From Epiperipatus broadwayi (lineage: Eukaryota > Onychophora > Udeonychophora > Euonychophora > Peripatidae), in NCBI GenBank assembly GCA_028023455.1, contig JAQFVV010006208.1:9776963-9840962 (forward strand): a stretch of DNA of 64,000 bases. Reading direction: 5' to 3'. Below the pieces are notes generated by a model that did no database searches, was not told the DNA's origin, and was given only the letters and a program-made list of their open reading frames with translations. Below, one piece after another: positions 43,170-55,867 of this stretch. The translations under genes and the position numbers were made by a program. Each line of letters begins with the position of its first letter. The first letter of the stretch is position 1.

Positions 43170-45480
43170 CATCAAAATATATATACGTATTTGCTAGTGA
43201 AAAAATGTTGAAATATGATTCAGGTATATCATTAAATCTCATTGCCCCTTGTCAAATTTTTTTTGTGTTGATATTCAAAATACGCTAGTGAACACTGAGT
43301 ATAAAACCTTTTTTTAAAAAAATTTTTTTTGACGTACTAAGGGAATGTGAAACAGTAAGATATGCTTTACAAATTTTAGTTTCACCTTGCCTTCCTGTTT
43401 CCTACCCTCATGCCTTATTCAAAACTCTAATTTTATCATATTGTGTGTGTAGTGCATATATTTACTGATATCCTGCCTAAATTTATATGTCTAATGGGGT
43501 ATCCGGGTTTCTGCGATAATATTATAAAAGGTTATGAAAATGATTGTTGTTTAAAGTTAGTTGTTTTGGGTCTGTTTATTTTGTGATATTATATTCGCTA
43601 TATTTGTTTGTATTTAATAAAATAATATCATTATTAAATAGATTTTGGACATTAAATTCAAAATAAAGTTGTAAATATAAAAATTTTACTTTAGTTTTTC
43701 AAAATCATGCCATTTTCTTTTTAAAACAGAGAGGGTAGGGAAAGAACAATAGTGGCTAATGTTAACATGTTGGCACCAGTTTCACTAGTAGATTTTGATA
43801 AGACTAAGATAACAGAGTTAACAAGCAGATTTAATTAAAAGTGCATTCCTTGTTTTCCAATTTAATTAATAAATTTAATGAATGGATTTTATCACCACAG
43901 TGTTAGATTTGATAATCAGAGAGAGCATATAAATAGGGCTGATTGATTATTGTAATTAATTATTAGTCTGATGCATATTGTGACAGAAAAATTGTATTTC
44001 TGTAATTCTGAAAATTTGGACATTATTCATATTTTCTGATTACTTGTTTTATTTGCTTCATCGGACTTACCTGCTTACTTTGTTAGTAAATCAAGTTTTG
44101 AGATAGTTTAACCTTAGAATGATGGGGTAAAGGGGCAGTAGGCTGTTTTCCCTCAGGAACCAGTTACTTGGCCATCTTTCATTCACCATCCGATGTCCTA
44201 TCACTGTACCATCAAGCTCCAACTGGACCAGACCAAAGTGCCCATGGACTGATCTGTCATAATGAGATAATAAAGTTAACCCGAGATCTCATGAAACTTT
44301 CAGGCTATAACTAATCTTTTTTTCTCATACTCCATATTTATGTATTTATTAAATTGTCTTTTAATGCATGCTGAACTTGTGCTTGGGTTAATTTTCTTTA
44401 TGTATCTGTAAATGTTTTATTTAATTCCTTTTTGTAATGTAAATATTTAATTAATCTCTTCAGGTATATGCAAGTTATGTCAGGAAATTGGATAATGCTT
44501 GGTTCCATATTAATTTATTAATCCACAAACATGCATCCCCCCTCCCCATTTATTATATGATTTTAAAATGTATTTTCTTACAACGAATTTATCAAAATAA
44601 TTGTTTATCTATCTAAGATTTGTTGAGAGTCTGCTGGCTATTAAAATATTAAATTTGAGAGAGAGCTATTCTGTTTTTTAATGAATTTCGTTTTTACTAA
44701 GAATATTTTAAAATTTAACTGTGTGTTGCTAGCAAACATGCTTGGGTGCTGAAACTTTACTATTCTCCAAGGTCTTCAATGGCTAAATCTGTCCCTTGTT
44801 TACTCCATAGTCCCCAGTAGTGTGCAATGAATGTCACATGGAAATTATATGTGTCTTATAGCATACAACATAGTAGTGGTGTGTGTATAAAAGTAGAAAT
44901 AAACACAATTTTTTTGTAAATATTTACTATATTACACTGAAATAAGAGTTAAAAATTAAATAATAATTTTAAATTTTAAAAAAATTATTGTAAATAAACA
45001 TTTAAAAAGATCTATTTAATGTTTATTAATTCTGAATTTGAAGTCTAAAACAAGTTTGTTTTTATATTAAAATAGATAATACTGGTAATTATAGGATATC
45101 CCTATCTATTTTTAAATAGATTAAGAATTTGTTAAAAAAAATAAAGCTTGTATAATGTTTTTGATTAAAATTAATATCTTTGATAAAATCTTACAAAGTT
45201 GTTTTTGAAAGGAGTAACATGAATTGAAAAAAGATGTTAACTTTCTTCAATCAGGATAAAGAAAACTTACTTTTGATTACTGTGTTTTTCAAATTCCACT
45301 CCTGGCTATAAAAGGTTGGAAGAAAAAAGAATTCATTACATTAAATTATAGTTTTACAGTAGTAAAGTTACTATGAAAGTAGAATTGAAGGAACAGAGGA
45401 CAAGTTAGCTGCTGCTGCTAGTGCAATGATGGAGTTTTAATTTACATGGTGGCCAGGACCCACTTTTTGTGATTTATTAG
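43170..45480. other. AT-rich region, no gene seen
   Basis: A less AT-rich block at 44110-44300 (GGAACCAGTTACTTGGCC, CCATCAAGCTCCAACTGGACC) has no long frame. Nothing else recognised. Confidence 0.3.
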
Positions 45481-45499
45481 CCCATATATATTGTGAACT

Positions 45500-45694
45500 A
45501 GACAGTATATGAAGTCATCAAATTATAGAGACTGAATAGAGCTGACTGCATACCAACAGTTACCGAATTATATCTTTCCTGAAGATGATAAACCAGTCTA
45601 CTGTTTTAGAAAGGACCAGCTTACTAAGAGAAATCCCAGTGCTGAAGGATTATATAGAGATGCATTATCAATATGCAAAGAAGCAAAGACAAAG
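45500..45694 (+). other. Weak exon candidate
   Basis: A frame of about 55 codons (containing LPNYIFPEDDKPVYCF then KDQLTKRNPSAEGLYRDAL) ends at AAAG|GTACTG, a usable donor, at 45694/45695. It is richer in GC than its surroundings. The acceptor is unclear (AG at 45539-45540 without a pyrimidine tract) and an alternative frame is also open, so the coding frame is unsure. Not recognised. Confidence 0.25.
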
Positions 45695-47400
45695 GTACTG
45701 CATCATGTATGTAAAGTACCTACAGATATCAGCTGGTTTTGAATATAAATAATTTTGACTAAATTATTCAACTAAAACTAGATTAATGAAAGAAAATAAT
45801 AAATGACCATTTCCAGTTTTATTTATTAAAAGGGAAACTCAGAAACTTTCTTTATTGAAAATGATGATTGTTTTAAATACTTTGCAGTTACAATCTCTAA
45901 TTTAAAAATAAAACAAATAAATTTTGTTTGAATTGAGTCATAAGTGATTTTATTTTTAAACTGAAAAAAGGAAAGCTCCAAAAATTTTTATTGCAAAGGA
46001 AGGAAAAAAAACACAGTTTTTAAAGGATTTTCTAGTAACCTTGTTTTTAAAGACATTTACAATTAAAGGTAACTTGAAGAAAAAAAGAAACTTTTATGAA
46101 GAACTGTCAAAGAAGACATATTTTTTAAAAAAAATTGCTTTACTTATCATTAGAAATAATGAATTAATTAATACCTATTATTTTTAGGGGAATAATAGTA
46201 ATATGCATGTATATGTGCATTGGTTTCATGTATATGTTTTTGACATTGAACTAATTATGTCTTGTGAAAATGTAATATGGTTTAGTAAGTTTATTATTTT
46301 TTTGACAAATGAAATACCCTAGGGCATAAATGCCAGTGTGTGCACATTTAAAACCACATATATGTTAAATTAATTTATATGTATTATATAAATGAATTTT
46401 TTTATAGGTTTATGACATCCAAATATGTTCATGTTATATTATATAGGCACATCTGGGTGTGGATATGTAGGTGTGTTTTATGTAAACCTATTGAGATACA
46501 TGTATTACAATTTTTGTATTTTAATCAAAATCAGAATGCTTAATTTATAATTATTGCCATATTCTACTGACATTAATTTAATTTAATTTATTTGTTATTA
46601 ATAAATTGATATTTCATCGGTAAAGTTATTCCAGTGAATTTATCCAATCCTAAAATAGTTTTAGAATATTATATGTTTGTATTATATCTCTTGCTCACAG
46701 TAATAGTTATAGAGCTTTTTCTGTCAGTTATACAGACTGGGGTTTATATTTCAGTTGGTGATGATTTCATTTCTTCTCTAATGCTGTATGGTGCAAGGAG
46801 ATATCCTTTCAAGTTTATATACTATATTTTATTTAGTTTTTATTATTAGAAATTAAGTTTGTAGTTGGCCAATACATTAATGGTACTAAATGGCCAGGTC
46901 ATTGATAATGACCAGAATTTTTTTGTATCCCCAACATTATTTTGTTAATTATTATATTCTGATGGATTAGCACTTATGTTTTTGCATCCAAATTATTATT
47001 TGTATTGCTGCCCTAAGTTTGGCAATGGCTAAATAATTACCCTGGTCTATAGTAGATAGTAGACCCATTTCAAATCCAGTCACAATGTTGACTGTTGATT
47101 TTGTTTTTGATCATTCATGATGATGAATGATTATTATTTTTTCTGTAATCCTGGTGAACTTATAGTTAATCTTTTTTCTTATTGATATTTATAATCATTC
47201 ATCATTTGTTTTTAATTTTATATATTAAATTTGATTCATTAATTGGGGTTGATGATGATGATTTTCCATCATATCCATGACTTTGTACCATTACATTAAA
47301 TTGTAGTGTTAGGACATAAGTTTAAACTTGGTGACATTATCTACATAAAAATTTTGTTAGCTTATTTCTTTTATTTTAATTCTAAGATTACTTAAATTAC
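45695..47400. other. AT-rich spacer
   Basis: No feature recognised; a 71-codon frame at 46634-46849 is hydrophobic low-complexity and probably chance. Confidence 0.3.
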
Positions 47401-47410
47401 TTCAAAAGTA

Positions 47411-49005
47411 CACCTGGGTCTAATGTGATTTTAAAGTTATGCGATTCATGTTTCTTCTTAATATATTTTTATGCGGGTTTTTTTATGTGATGAAGAAGTT
47501 CATATTTCACTTAAAACCAGGATTTCTCCATTTTATATACACACATTATATTTTACATATTTTAAATGCCTGTGGGGAAAAGATTAGGCAATAAATTTAG
47601 ATACTGTAGAAGATTTTGAAAACTATAATGAAACAAAATTGGAACCTATTAGTTTCACAGCAAAAAAGATTTGAGAAAGTCTTCAACTTTCTAATCAATT
47701 GGACAATCATTTGTTAAAGACACGAATTATGAATGAGCTCCTAAATGCCAATGAGAGCTAAATGGTTGTATGTCTGAATATTGTGAGCTTCATAAACAAT
47801 TAGTAAAATCATCATCCCAAATCTTAATCACCAATTGCATTGTTGACAGAAAACCATTAACTTTTAGACTGAAAATTTTTTATTGGCTGAGTGAGTTAAA
47901 GTTTTAAACTTTTGATTGGTCAATTACAGAATCAGCAGTAAAAATATATTAGTCTTTTAGCATTAGATTCATTTGTAAAAAGCAAATTAATTTGTCAGAT
48001 TATGAAAGCGAACAAAAGTTTTTTCAAAAATAAATTTCTATTTATAATTATAATTATAAAAATATTATATAACCTAAAAAGAACTTTTGTAACCTATTAC
48101 AAAATGCTTCGGATGTCATTGATTTTTTTCTCACTTTACATTCATGTAAAAGTAAAGAATTTTTACTAAAATCTTAACAATTTTTCTAAAATAATTATAT
48201 TTTCAGCAGATTTTTATCAAAATAATTTATAATATGTAAAAAAAATGGTACATTTTAAAAAAGACCATAAATTCGCTACAATAATGACAGTTTTAGGGTG
48301 ACTTGAAGCCATGAATGAAATTTTTCAGTTGATGCACTTATTAAACACAGCTCAAGACTGAAGTTGGTGCTAATTTATTTGCTCTTATGATGAATCTGAT
48401 TTCTAATCAGTTCTCAAACATATCTGCATATTGTCAAATAGCGATAATGATTAAAATATGTTTAAAAAAATGTAAAATAAATTACACCTTATGGTACATT
48501 TTAAGCTTTAAAAAGACTGTAAATTTGCTACAATAATGACAGTTTTACAGTGACTTGAAGCCATGAACAAAATTTTTCAGTTGATGAACTTATTAAACAC
48601 AGCATGAGACTGAAGTTGGCACTAATTGTATTTCCTTTTGTGACAAATCTGATTTCTTATCAGTTCACAAATGTATCCGCAGATTGTCAAATAGTGATAA
48701 TGATTAAAATATGTTTGAAAAAATGTAAAATAAATTACACATAAAAACATATTGTTTTGAATAAAATTAAATAGTTAATAAAAAAAGTTTGTCTTGTATC
48801 AATTTTTTATTAGTTATATTTTATTTCCTGATTTTTTTATGAGAATTTTAAAGTAATTTTACTTTGTTGCTTTGCTTTTATGTGATTTTTGAAAATTATG
48901 GAACATATCCCACATTTTTAATGTAAGTTAAGTCTATTTTTATGTGACTTCTTTTATGCATGTTTTTTGCGGAACCTATCTACCACATAAAATGAGACCC
49001 GGGTG
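47411..49005 (+). mobile_element. Tigger/pogo element with transposase remnant
   Basis: Ends CACCTGGGTCTAATGTG and AAAATGAGACCCGGGTG, flanked by TA (47409-47410 and 49006-49007). At 47605-47750 the plus strand translates to a Tigger transposase C-terminus (KLEPISFTAKKI, stop, then SLQLSNQLDNHLLKT). The remaining interior is non-coding and includes a tandem duplication (48243-48742). Confidence 0.85.
48243..48742 (+). repeat. Internal tandem duplication of about 240 bp
   Basis: GGTACATTTTA...GCTACAATAATGACAGTTTT through AATGTAAAATAAATTACAC occurs twice in a row (48247-48486 and 48491-48740) with roughly 10 percent difference. The single-copy equivalent is in the Tigger at 59.4 kb (60300-60440). 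Confidence 0.8.
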
Positions 49006-49179
49006 TAATTAAAATAGTTTACCTTATTATCAAATTGTGTTTTAATAGTGCATCACAATATAAAATGGTCATACAAATTTGAACAAGCAATGTATCAAAA
49101 TATTATTTTATGATGTACATGTACTATGTTAGATATACATTAATAAAAATTGATAAAAAAAAATCAAGTCAGATGTCAC

Positions 49180-49445
49180 ATGACCTAATTTTAATAAAGC
49201 TCGTATTTACAAAGTAATATATAGAATTCGCAAAACAAACTCTTAAAAAGCTTTGGAGAATATCCTCAACCCCAGACTGGTTTCTTCTGAATAGTTATAT
49301 ATTAGCTAAAGTGCTGGGCTAGTTCCTAGTATTTTCAATCTAATGAATATTCTAACACCTCATTGATGATGCTAGATGCAGAAATCGGTCTGGGGTTGAG
49401 GATATTCTCCAAAGCTTGTTAAGAGTTTGTTTTGCAAACTCTATA
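49180..49445. repeat. Family B hammerhead repeat, foldback
   Basis: Left arm AAAACAAACTCTTAAAAAGC...CCTCAACCCCAGAC (49222-49268) is complementary to the right arm GTCTGGGGTTGAGG...GTTAAGAGTTTGTTTT (49389-49433). The right half holds the ribozyme. The left arm ends within the mirrored GAAACCAGTC, so it is a half hammerhead on the minus strand. Confidence 0.75.
49345..49407 (+). ncRNA. Type I hammerhead ribozyme, GUC triplet (family B)
   Basis: Outer stem I GAATATTC (49345-49352) with GGATATTC (49400-49407), 8 bp; inner stem I CCTCA (49358-49362) with TGGGG (49391-49395); core TTGATGA 49363-49369 (C3 changed to T); stem II TGC/GCA with loop TAGAT (49370-49380); GAAA 49381-49384; stem III 2 bp; triplet GTC 49388-49390. 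The C3 change should greatly reduce cleavage. The structure is otherwise complete. Confidence 0.7.
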
Positions 49446-50604
49446 TATAAATTAATAAAAATACATAAATAGTTTTATATAACAGCAATAATAAAATAAA
49501 TTACGTATTAATGTAAATTTAGTTGGTGACTTTTTATTTACTGCATATATTTCAGAAGCAAAATTTAAACATAAACACATAGGATATTAAATTACTATTT
49601 AAAGTATGTGTATGCATGTATGTGTACTTATATATTGGTATGATTAGATAGTATTCAATTATGTGTATTTTAAAAACCATTGACTTAAAATATTTAAGTG
49701 ATTTGAAATGAATATTTAAAATGTTGATTGGGGTATGTAAAAATAGATAAATAGATTAAAAGGAATGTTTATTTTATTAAAGATATGATTTTGAATGTAC
49801 TTTGTTTTAATTTTTGGGGTTATAATTTTTAACAAAAAACATATTGTAATATTTATTTTTGTAAAGTTTTAAAATATATATTTTAACATCATAAAATCTG
49901 GTTTGTTAGAAAAGAACATTTATTGAATGAATATATGAATAAATTTGACTCTTAATAGGAAAAACCATAGAAACAAAGGGAATTTGAGTTTATAATAAGA
50001 AATGTCATAGAAACAATATCTACGATAATGACATAAGCATGACATCAATCCCCTGATCTTAGATTAGACACATTTTTTGTCTCAACAGCTAAAGTACACA
50101 AAAGTTTTGGCATAAGCTAAATGTTAAGTTAGGTTTTGTGCCAAGCCATCTAAAAATGTTATATACTTCAATTCTGTCATGAATAGATTTCTATTAGAGC
50201 TTTGTAATGCCATAATTTTCACATAGAAAACTTACTACAGCAGTATTTTATAGGTTGTACAGCTGTAAAATAATTTTTACACAGCTGAAATTGTAATAGT
50301 TTTAGCTTAAATAAGTGTTTAATATGCTAAAGTCTTTAAATTTTTAAATAGCTAGTAATGTAGAGGATAAATAATGCATTTTCAGTTAATAATGCTAGGT
50401 TAGTCATGATTTAATCATTTAAAATGTTTTAAAATGCTTGTATTAATTTTAAAATTAAGAAACCAGCTTCAAACCCTATATTTTGGTTTGCTGGTATTTT
50501 AGTTTATTCTAATTTTAACACAATCTTATAGTTAAATATTTTAAATTAATTTACTTAGAAACAATTAATAAAGCTAATCATTAAAGATAGGATTTTTAAA
50601 ATAC
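49446..50604. other. AT-rich spacer
   Basis: No feature recognised. Confidence 0.3.
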
Positions 50605-50862
50605 TAAACATCACATGATCACCATCTCTTATACTAGCATTAGATCCTACCATTAGATCCTAGGTTACATTAGATCCTAGGATCTAGGTGCAGTGCTCTC
50701 AGATCAAAGGCTACTCACTGATGATGGCCACAAGCCAGAAACTAGTCTGGGGATATTGGATGAGTGGGCACTGGATAGGGAATTTATGCACAAACCTTCT
50801 GGCATCCATTGATTACTCTGGTTGCACAGGGTGGCACTGCTGTATGGAGAGTTTTGCCTTTG
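50605..50862 (+). repeat. Family C hammerhead repeat, plus copy
   Basis: From AACATCACATGATCACCATC (50607) to CTGTATGGAGAGTTTTGCC (about 50859), with a ribozyme at 50702-50761 and a small internal tandem of TTAGATCCTA before it. The open frame across it is a repeat artefact. Confidence 0.75.
50702..50761 (+). ncRNA. Type I hammerhead ribozyme, perfect core (family C)
   Basis: CTCA 50714-50717 with TGGG 50748-50751 (inner stem I); CTGATGA 50718-50724; stem II TGGC/GCCA with loop CACAA 50725-50737, four clean pairs; GAAA 50738-50741; stem III (A-T, C-G) with loop TA; triplet GTC 50745-50747; cleavage predicted after 50747. Outer stem I (ATCAAA with TTGGAT) has one mismatch relative to the 33.7-kb copy. 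Best GUC-type candidate for activity in the window. Confidence 0.85.
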
Positions 50863-53800
50863 ATTTTTTAAAATAATATACAGTTGAACATATTATGAAT
50901 AAATGAGTGAATAAAAGTTTTAAATTTTAACATTATTTATTTTTAAATATTATTTAATATCTAACCTTAAAAGACAATTTAAAATTTATATTCTATTCTA
51001 AAATTTGTTTAGATTTAAACAAAAATAAATGTATTAAATATTATTTATAATATTTATTCTATTAAAGATGTAATGTAATTTTTAATTATGTAATATGTTT
51101 ATTTTATTATGATGTCTGTAATTTTATGTGATTATTTTATTTGCAACAAGGAAGTATTTTTAATTAATTTTTGATTTTGTCTAGACAAAAAGTTGATTTA
51201 TTTTAAAAATTGAATATTAATTAGGTAAATATTTACCCAACAACTGTTCCTAGTTGTAAATAAGTCAAGGATTCAAACTAATCAGGGAAGTGGTTATAAT
51301 TAAAAAGTTAACAACAAGCCTTGTAAAATTGACACATGATAAATAATATAAGTAGGTGAGATTGTCACCTGTTCAAGGTCCTCAATGAGTTTTAATTTTA
51401 TTTCTATTTGTAGCAGTTGAATTTTAAAACCTCCAGTTAAATTTTAAAAGTATAATTTTATTTAAACTTTATTATTTTTCTAGCTTCAGTATTGTAGGAT
51501 AATTTAAAAACTATCTTGACGCACTTATCTGAATTGAAACATCAAGGGAACTGAAACATCCATATCTGCCATCTTTACTGGTAATCCCACTTAAGTATTA
51601 CAATATTTAAAATGTTATTTTTTAAATTTTCCATGTTGGATTGCTTCAGCAGTTATTATTGTTGTCATTGTAATGAGGCAAAAGCTACTGTCAATTTCAC
51701 GGCATGCAAAAATGTCTGTTTTAAATATAAATTTGCCACAATATATTTCAAATTCTTAGTGTCAATAATAACACTACAAATGTTAGTAATTTCCTGATAT
51801 TTTATATAAAACACCCATTTTATATTAAATATCCAAAGTTTATTTACCTTGAGTAAAAGTCTTAATTCCAAAAAAAACCTATATTTTGATATAAAGAGTA
51901 TGTTTATCGATGTTTTAAAATTTTTTACTTAAGTCTACAAAAGAAAGATTTAAAATAATAATTTTATGCTTCAATAATAATTTATTTGTGCTGTATTCTA
52001 ATAAAAGACATTATATTATTAATTTAAAAATGGTATGAAAGAATTTACTTATGATTGTTTGCTCCTCTTGGAAAAAAAGAAATCAATTTCAAGGTGGAGT
52101 AATAAAAAAATCAATGTGCAACAAACTGATAAATATTATAAAGAATTTTAAGTTGTTGTTTTTTTACTTTGTAAATGGAAATAAAATATACATGCTAAAA
52201 TGATATATTTAAATACATTTAAATAACTTCTGCATTTTAATTATTTTATAAACAACTGCAATAATGCTTTAAATCCTGCAAGCTATCTTTTTACCCCAAG
52301 CATTACTCTGGAGATTGCTGTCAGTATAAGTATGACATTTAGAAATAAGTATTTGTTTCCTGCTGAATACTTTTGTGATTTTGTATAAATGTGATTTAGA
52401 AAAGTATTCTGCTGCAAATTATTTATTACAACAAATTAAAATAATTATTTTGATGGATTAATTTTTAGAAAATCTGAATTTAAATGTTAAGGAGATATTT
52501 ATTACAAAATGTCTGCCCTAACATGCTTGTTAGAGAAGTTTAAGATTATTTCTGTTTATATATGCTAAGCACTTTCGAAGTTCATACACTTCATATTCAT
52601 AGCTGAGTGCAGTCAATGGCAATGAGGAGTATTATAATTTATGCAAATTAGTTTGCTGTTCATTAGTCATAGGTCATGGAATTTTCTTTTCTGATTAATT
52701 TGTCCATCTTTTTGAAACAGTGAAACAGGAGCCTTTCCTATTGTAAATTACTGAACATTTATCATAATTTAAATCCATGGATGTATTTAATGAATAGCCA
52801 TAAATTTATTTTATTACTTATTAACATATTTTTGAGATTTTCATTAAGGATATTCAGAAGTGCTTCCATATTTCATAGTTATATTGCAGATTTTGATATT
52901 ATAGTTATATTATATTTTATGATGGATATATTTGCTGTCCACAAAACATGTTGCCAACATTCCTATTCATGTTCAAGTTAATGGAAAATAATTAAAGAAG
53001 ATAGAAGAAAATAGAAGATCTTTATTTTATTACTTATTGATGGTAAAAAAAATTGAATTTTATTTGTACTTATGATTTTTGCATAGTGTTTTATTCTAGG
53101 TGCACATTATTTTCATATTATATGCTATAATTTGAAACATTTTAAGTTATGCTTTCAGAATAGTAATTTATCATATTTTCATATTTTGAAATAGTATGTG
53201 TTTTCTTTTTTACATGTGAATTATTTATTTATAAAGGTATATTGTTATGCTGTAATATGAATAAGAAGATGTATGTTTCTATTTTTTATTTTATGCTTAT
53301 TCATTGCCTAATATTAATGGATTCATATTTGACATTAGCTATTATTATTTATCATATTTCACATTTTCTAGCTAAAGTATTTTGTCAGAAATAGTAAATT
53401 TATTCTCTCTATTTGGTAATGCTTCTTTATGCCAGTATATTTATAGAGATAGTAGCACTTATCTCTCTCTTATTATTTTTCTAGCTTATTTTTACAAGAG
53501 ATGGAAGCATTAATCTTTTTTATTTATTATCTTGCTAGCATTTGTATGCTCATAGCATATATTTTGGAGATAGTAGCTTGGACTCTCTCTATTTCAAGGC
53601 AATTCCTATTTAATATTTTGTCCTGATGTGCATCCTTGTTATTTTCCTGACTAGTGACAAAGTCCTAGATTCTTTATTAGCCCTCAACAGTATAAGCATT
53701 TATATGAACAATGTCATCATAGTTTTACTTTGCCTTAATTAATTTTTGGAAGATGGATTTTGTTTGTAGTTTGTTTAGTAATGCACATGTAATATTTTAT

Positions 53801-54343
53801 CATAGCTTTCCCTGTCATTCTAGTGGGGGGTTTTTAGCTTTTCTAATAAAGAGGACAAAATATGACAAATAATTATTTATTTTAAAGTTTATTTCAGTAT
53901 AAATAGACAATGCATCACTGTATTGGTAAACTATTATTATTGAGTATGCTAAATATTCATAAAAGGGACACTATTCATATTGTTATATTATTGTATGAAT
54001 GCTTTGATATGTGAGAACTTTTTGATAATTAAACAATAGAGAGTTTATTTCAATATGATGGACTATTTTTGTTTAATTTAATTGAAATTTATTTTATAAA
54101 ATGTGATGTAAAATTTTGATTAAATCCTTTTGTCATAATTTTGAGAAAGTAAAGTTGTGAAAGCCTTTGATTATGTGGACTCAAATATGGATTACTATAA
54201 TTTTGTATTTAATTTTCTATAGAGTAAATATTTGTTTTTGTTATTTAAGAAATTTCTCATAGTCATTTGTTCATATCATTCCACTTATCAACTGGAAAAC
54301 ATTCCACATATTGAGTAGAAGTTTAAATATGTATAAAATATTA
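50863..54343. other. Long AT-rich region, no gene seen
   Basis: About 3.5 kb of very AT-rich DNA. The CTCTCTCTTATT / GATAGTAGCACTTATCTCTC phrases near 53400-53600 recur three times (GATAGTAGC at about 53448, 53571), a weak diffuse repeat. No exon or transposon recognised. Confidence 0.35.
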
Positions 54344-54345
54344 TA

Positions 54346-55209
54346 CACCTGGGTCTCGTTTTATGCGATAGATAGGTTCCTCAGAAAACATGCGCAAACG
54401 AAATCGCGCGAAAATAGACTAACTTACATTGAAAAAGGGGGGTGCGGTCTGTGATTTTTCAAAATTCGTGTAAAAGCAAAGAACCAATGTAAAATTACTT
54501 TAAAATTCGCGCAAAAAAAAAAAATAAGGAAATAAAATATGACTAATAAAAAATTTCAAATTTGAAAAAAATTGATACTAGATAAACTTTTTTTAACTAT
54601 AATATTTAATTTTATTCAAAATAATATATTTTTATGCATAATTTACAGTACAGTAATTTACATTTTTTATACACGTTTTAATTATTATGATTTTCTGGTG
54701 ACAACGTAATTAGTAATTAATCTTTGAGATGATGATTTTATTAATTGTTTACGAAGCTCGCGATATCCAGACATACAACCATTTAGCTCTCATTGGAATT
54801 TAAGAGCACGTTAATGATTAGTGTCATTAATAAGAAAATAATAATTATGTTCATTTTTAAAAAGCAAAAACAGAATGTGATTTAAAATGCAAAATTAACA
54901 TGCACGATGTTTGAACAAATTTACATTATAATCTTATAAAATTTAATGTGTGTATACATAAAATGTGGAAATCATGATTTTAATTTCATTATTGCATAAA
55001 ATCTTACTATTATAAAGCACTGAAAATATTGAAATTACTAAGATGAAAGTCAAATTCCAATAATGTGCTATTACTTTCGATATAACATAAGTGCGTGAAA
55101 TTTATTATTTAAAGTAATAGTGCATTATTGTAGTTTGCTTCCAGTGAAACATGAATTGCGTAACTTCAAAATCGTGTTAAATAAGTCCGCGTAAAAAGAG
55201 ACCCAGGTG
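54346..55209 (-). mobile_element. Tigger/pogo element, CpG-rich (young) copy
   Basis: CACCTGGGTCTCGTTTTATG to AAAGAGACCCAGGTG, flanked by TA. Unlike its relatives it keeps CpGs at the 5' side (GCGCAAACGAAATCGCGCG). On the minus strand it has the same post-transposase sequence as 47411-49005 (54735-54810). The 5' subterminal hairpin is at 55044-55145. Confidence 0.85.
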
Positions 55210-55530
55210 TATATTATTTTAAGTGTATTTTTTAAAAGAATATATGAATATTGAAGCTAATAAGAATCACTTTATTGAATTATTTAAATACTAGGATTAC
55301 ATCTAAGAAGATGTATTTTGCTCAATAAAGAATTACAATTTGGTTTATTACTTCAGATCACTTTAACTAATTCAATATGCTTATTTCAAATCACTGTGCA
55401 TATTTATATTAAAATCATTTTTATATTTGAAGATCATATTTATTATTCTATAATAAAATTTAATTTTACAAGAACCTATTTCATGTTTATAAGATGTTTA
55501 AGTAGATTTACTCTAGGATATTTAGAATAG
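55210..55530. other. AT-rich spacer
   Basis: A 70-codon frame (55318-55530) is hydrophobic and AT-driven; not supported as a gene. Confidence 0.3.
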
Positions 55531-55545
55531 CTAAATCCCTAGTTT

Positions 55546-55659
55546 CTTTTTTCATATGTCATAGCATCGGCTGGATGGTGAACCCATAACAACCGTCTGC
55601 AACTAACTGCTTGCTTGCAAGGCAACTGCACTAACCTCTCGGCTAACAATGCTTGACTG
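55546..55659 (-). repeat. Short tRNA-derived SINE with 15-bp target duplication
   Basis: Minus strand: CAAGCATTGTTAGCCGAGAG (box A region), TGGGTTCACCATCC (box B), CCGATGCTATGACATATG and an A-rich end. Flanked by CTAAATCCCTAGTTT (55531-55545) and CTAAATCTCTAGTTT (55660-55674). The tRNA part plus a short tail makes the whole element only about 114 bp. Confidence 0.85.
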
Positions 55660-55784
55660 CTAAATCTCTAGTTTAATAAATGATTACATGTTTATCAAAA
55701 AGTTGATAGCATAAAAGTTGGGAGTGGAGTAAATTGATGCTTGAAAATAAAAATGAGACAATTTGCTCTACATAAATACAATTC

Positions 55785-55855
55785 ATGCTAGATGCAGAAA
55801 CTGCGGTCTGGGGTTGAGGGTATTTTTGAAGCTTGTTAAGAGTTTGTTTTTATGT
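55785..55855 (+). repeat. Family B fragment (ribozyme 3' half)
   Basis: ATGCTAGATGCAGAAACTGCGGTCTGGGG continues to GTTAAGAGTTTGTTTT. The core 5' half and stem I 5' strand are missing and stem III has one inserted base. Confidence 0.65.
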
Positions 55856-55867
55856 TATATATATATA

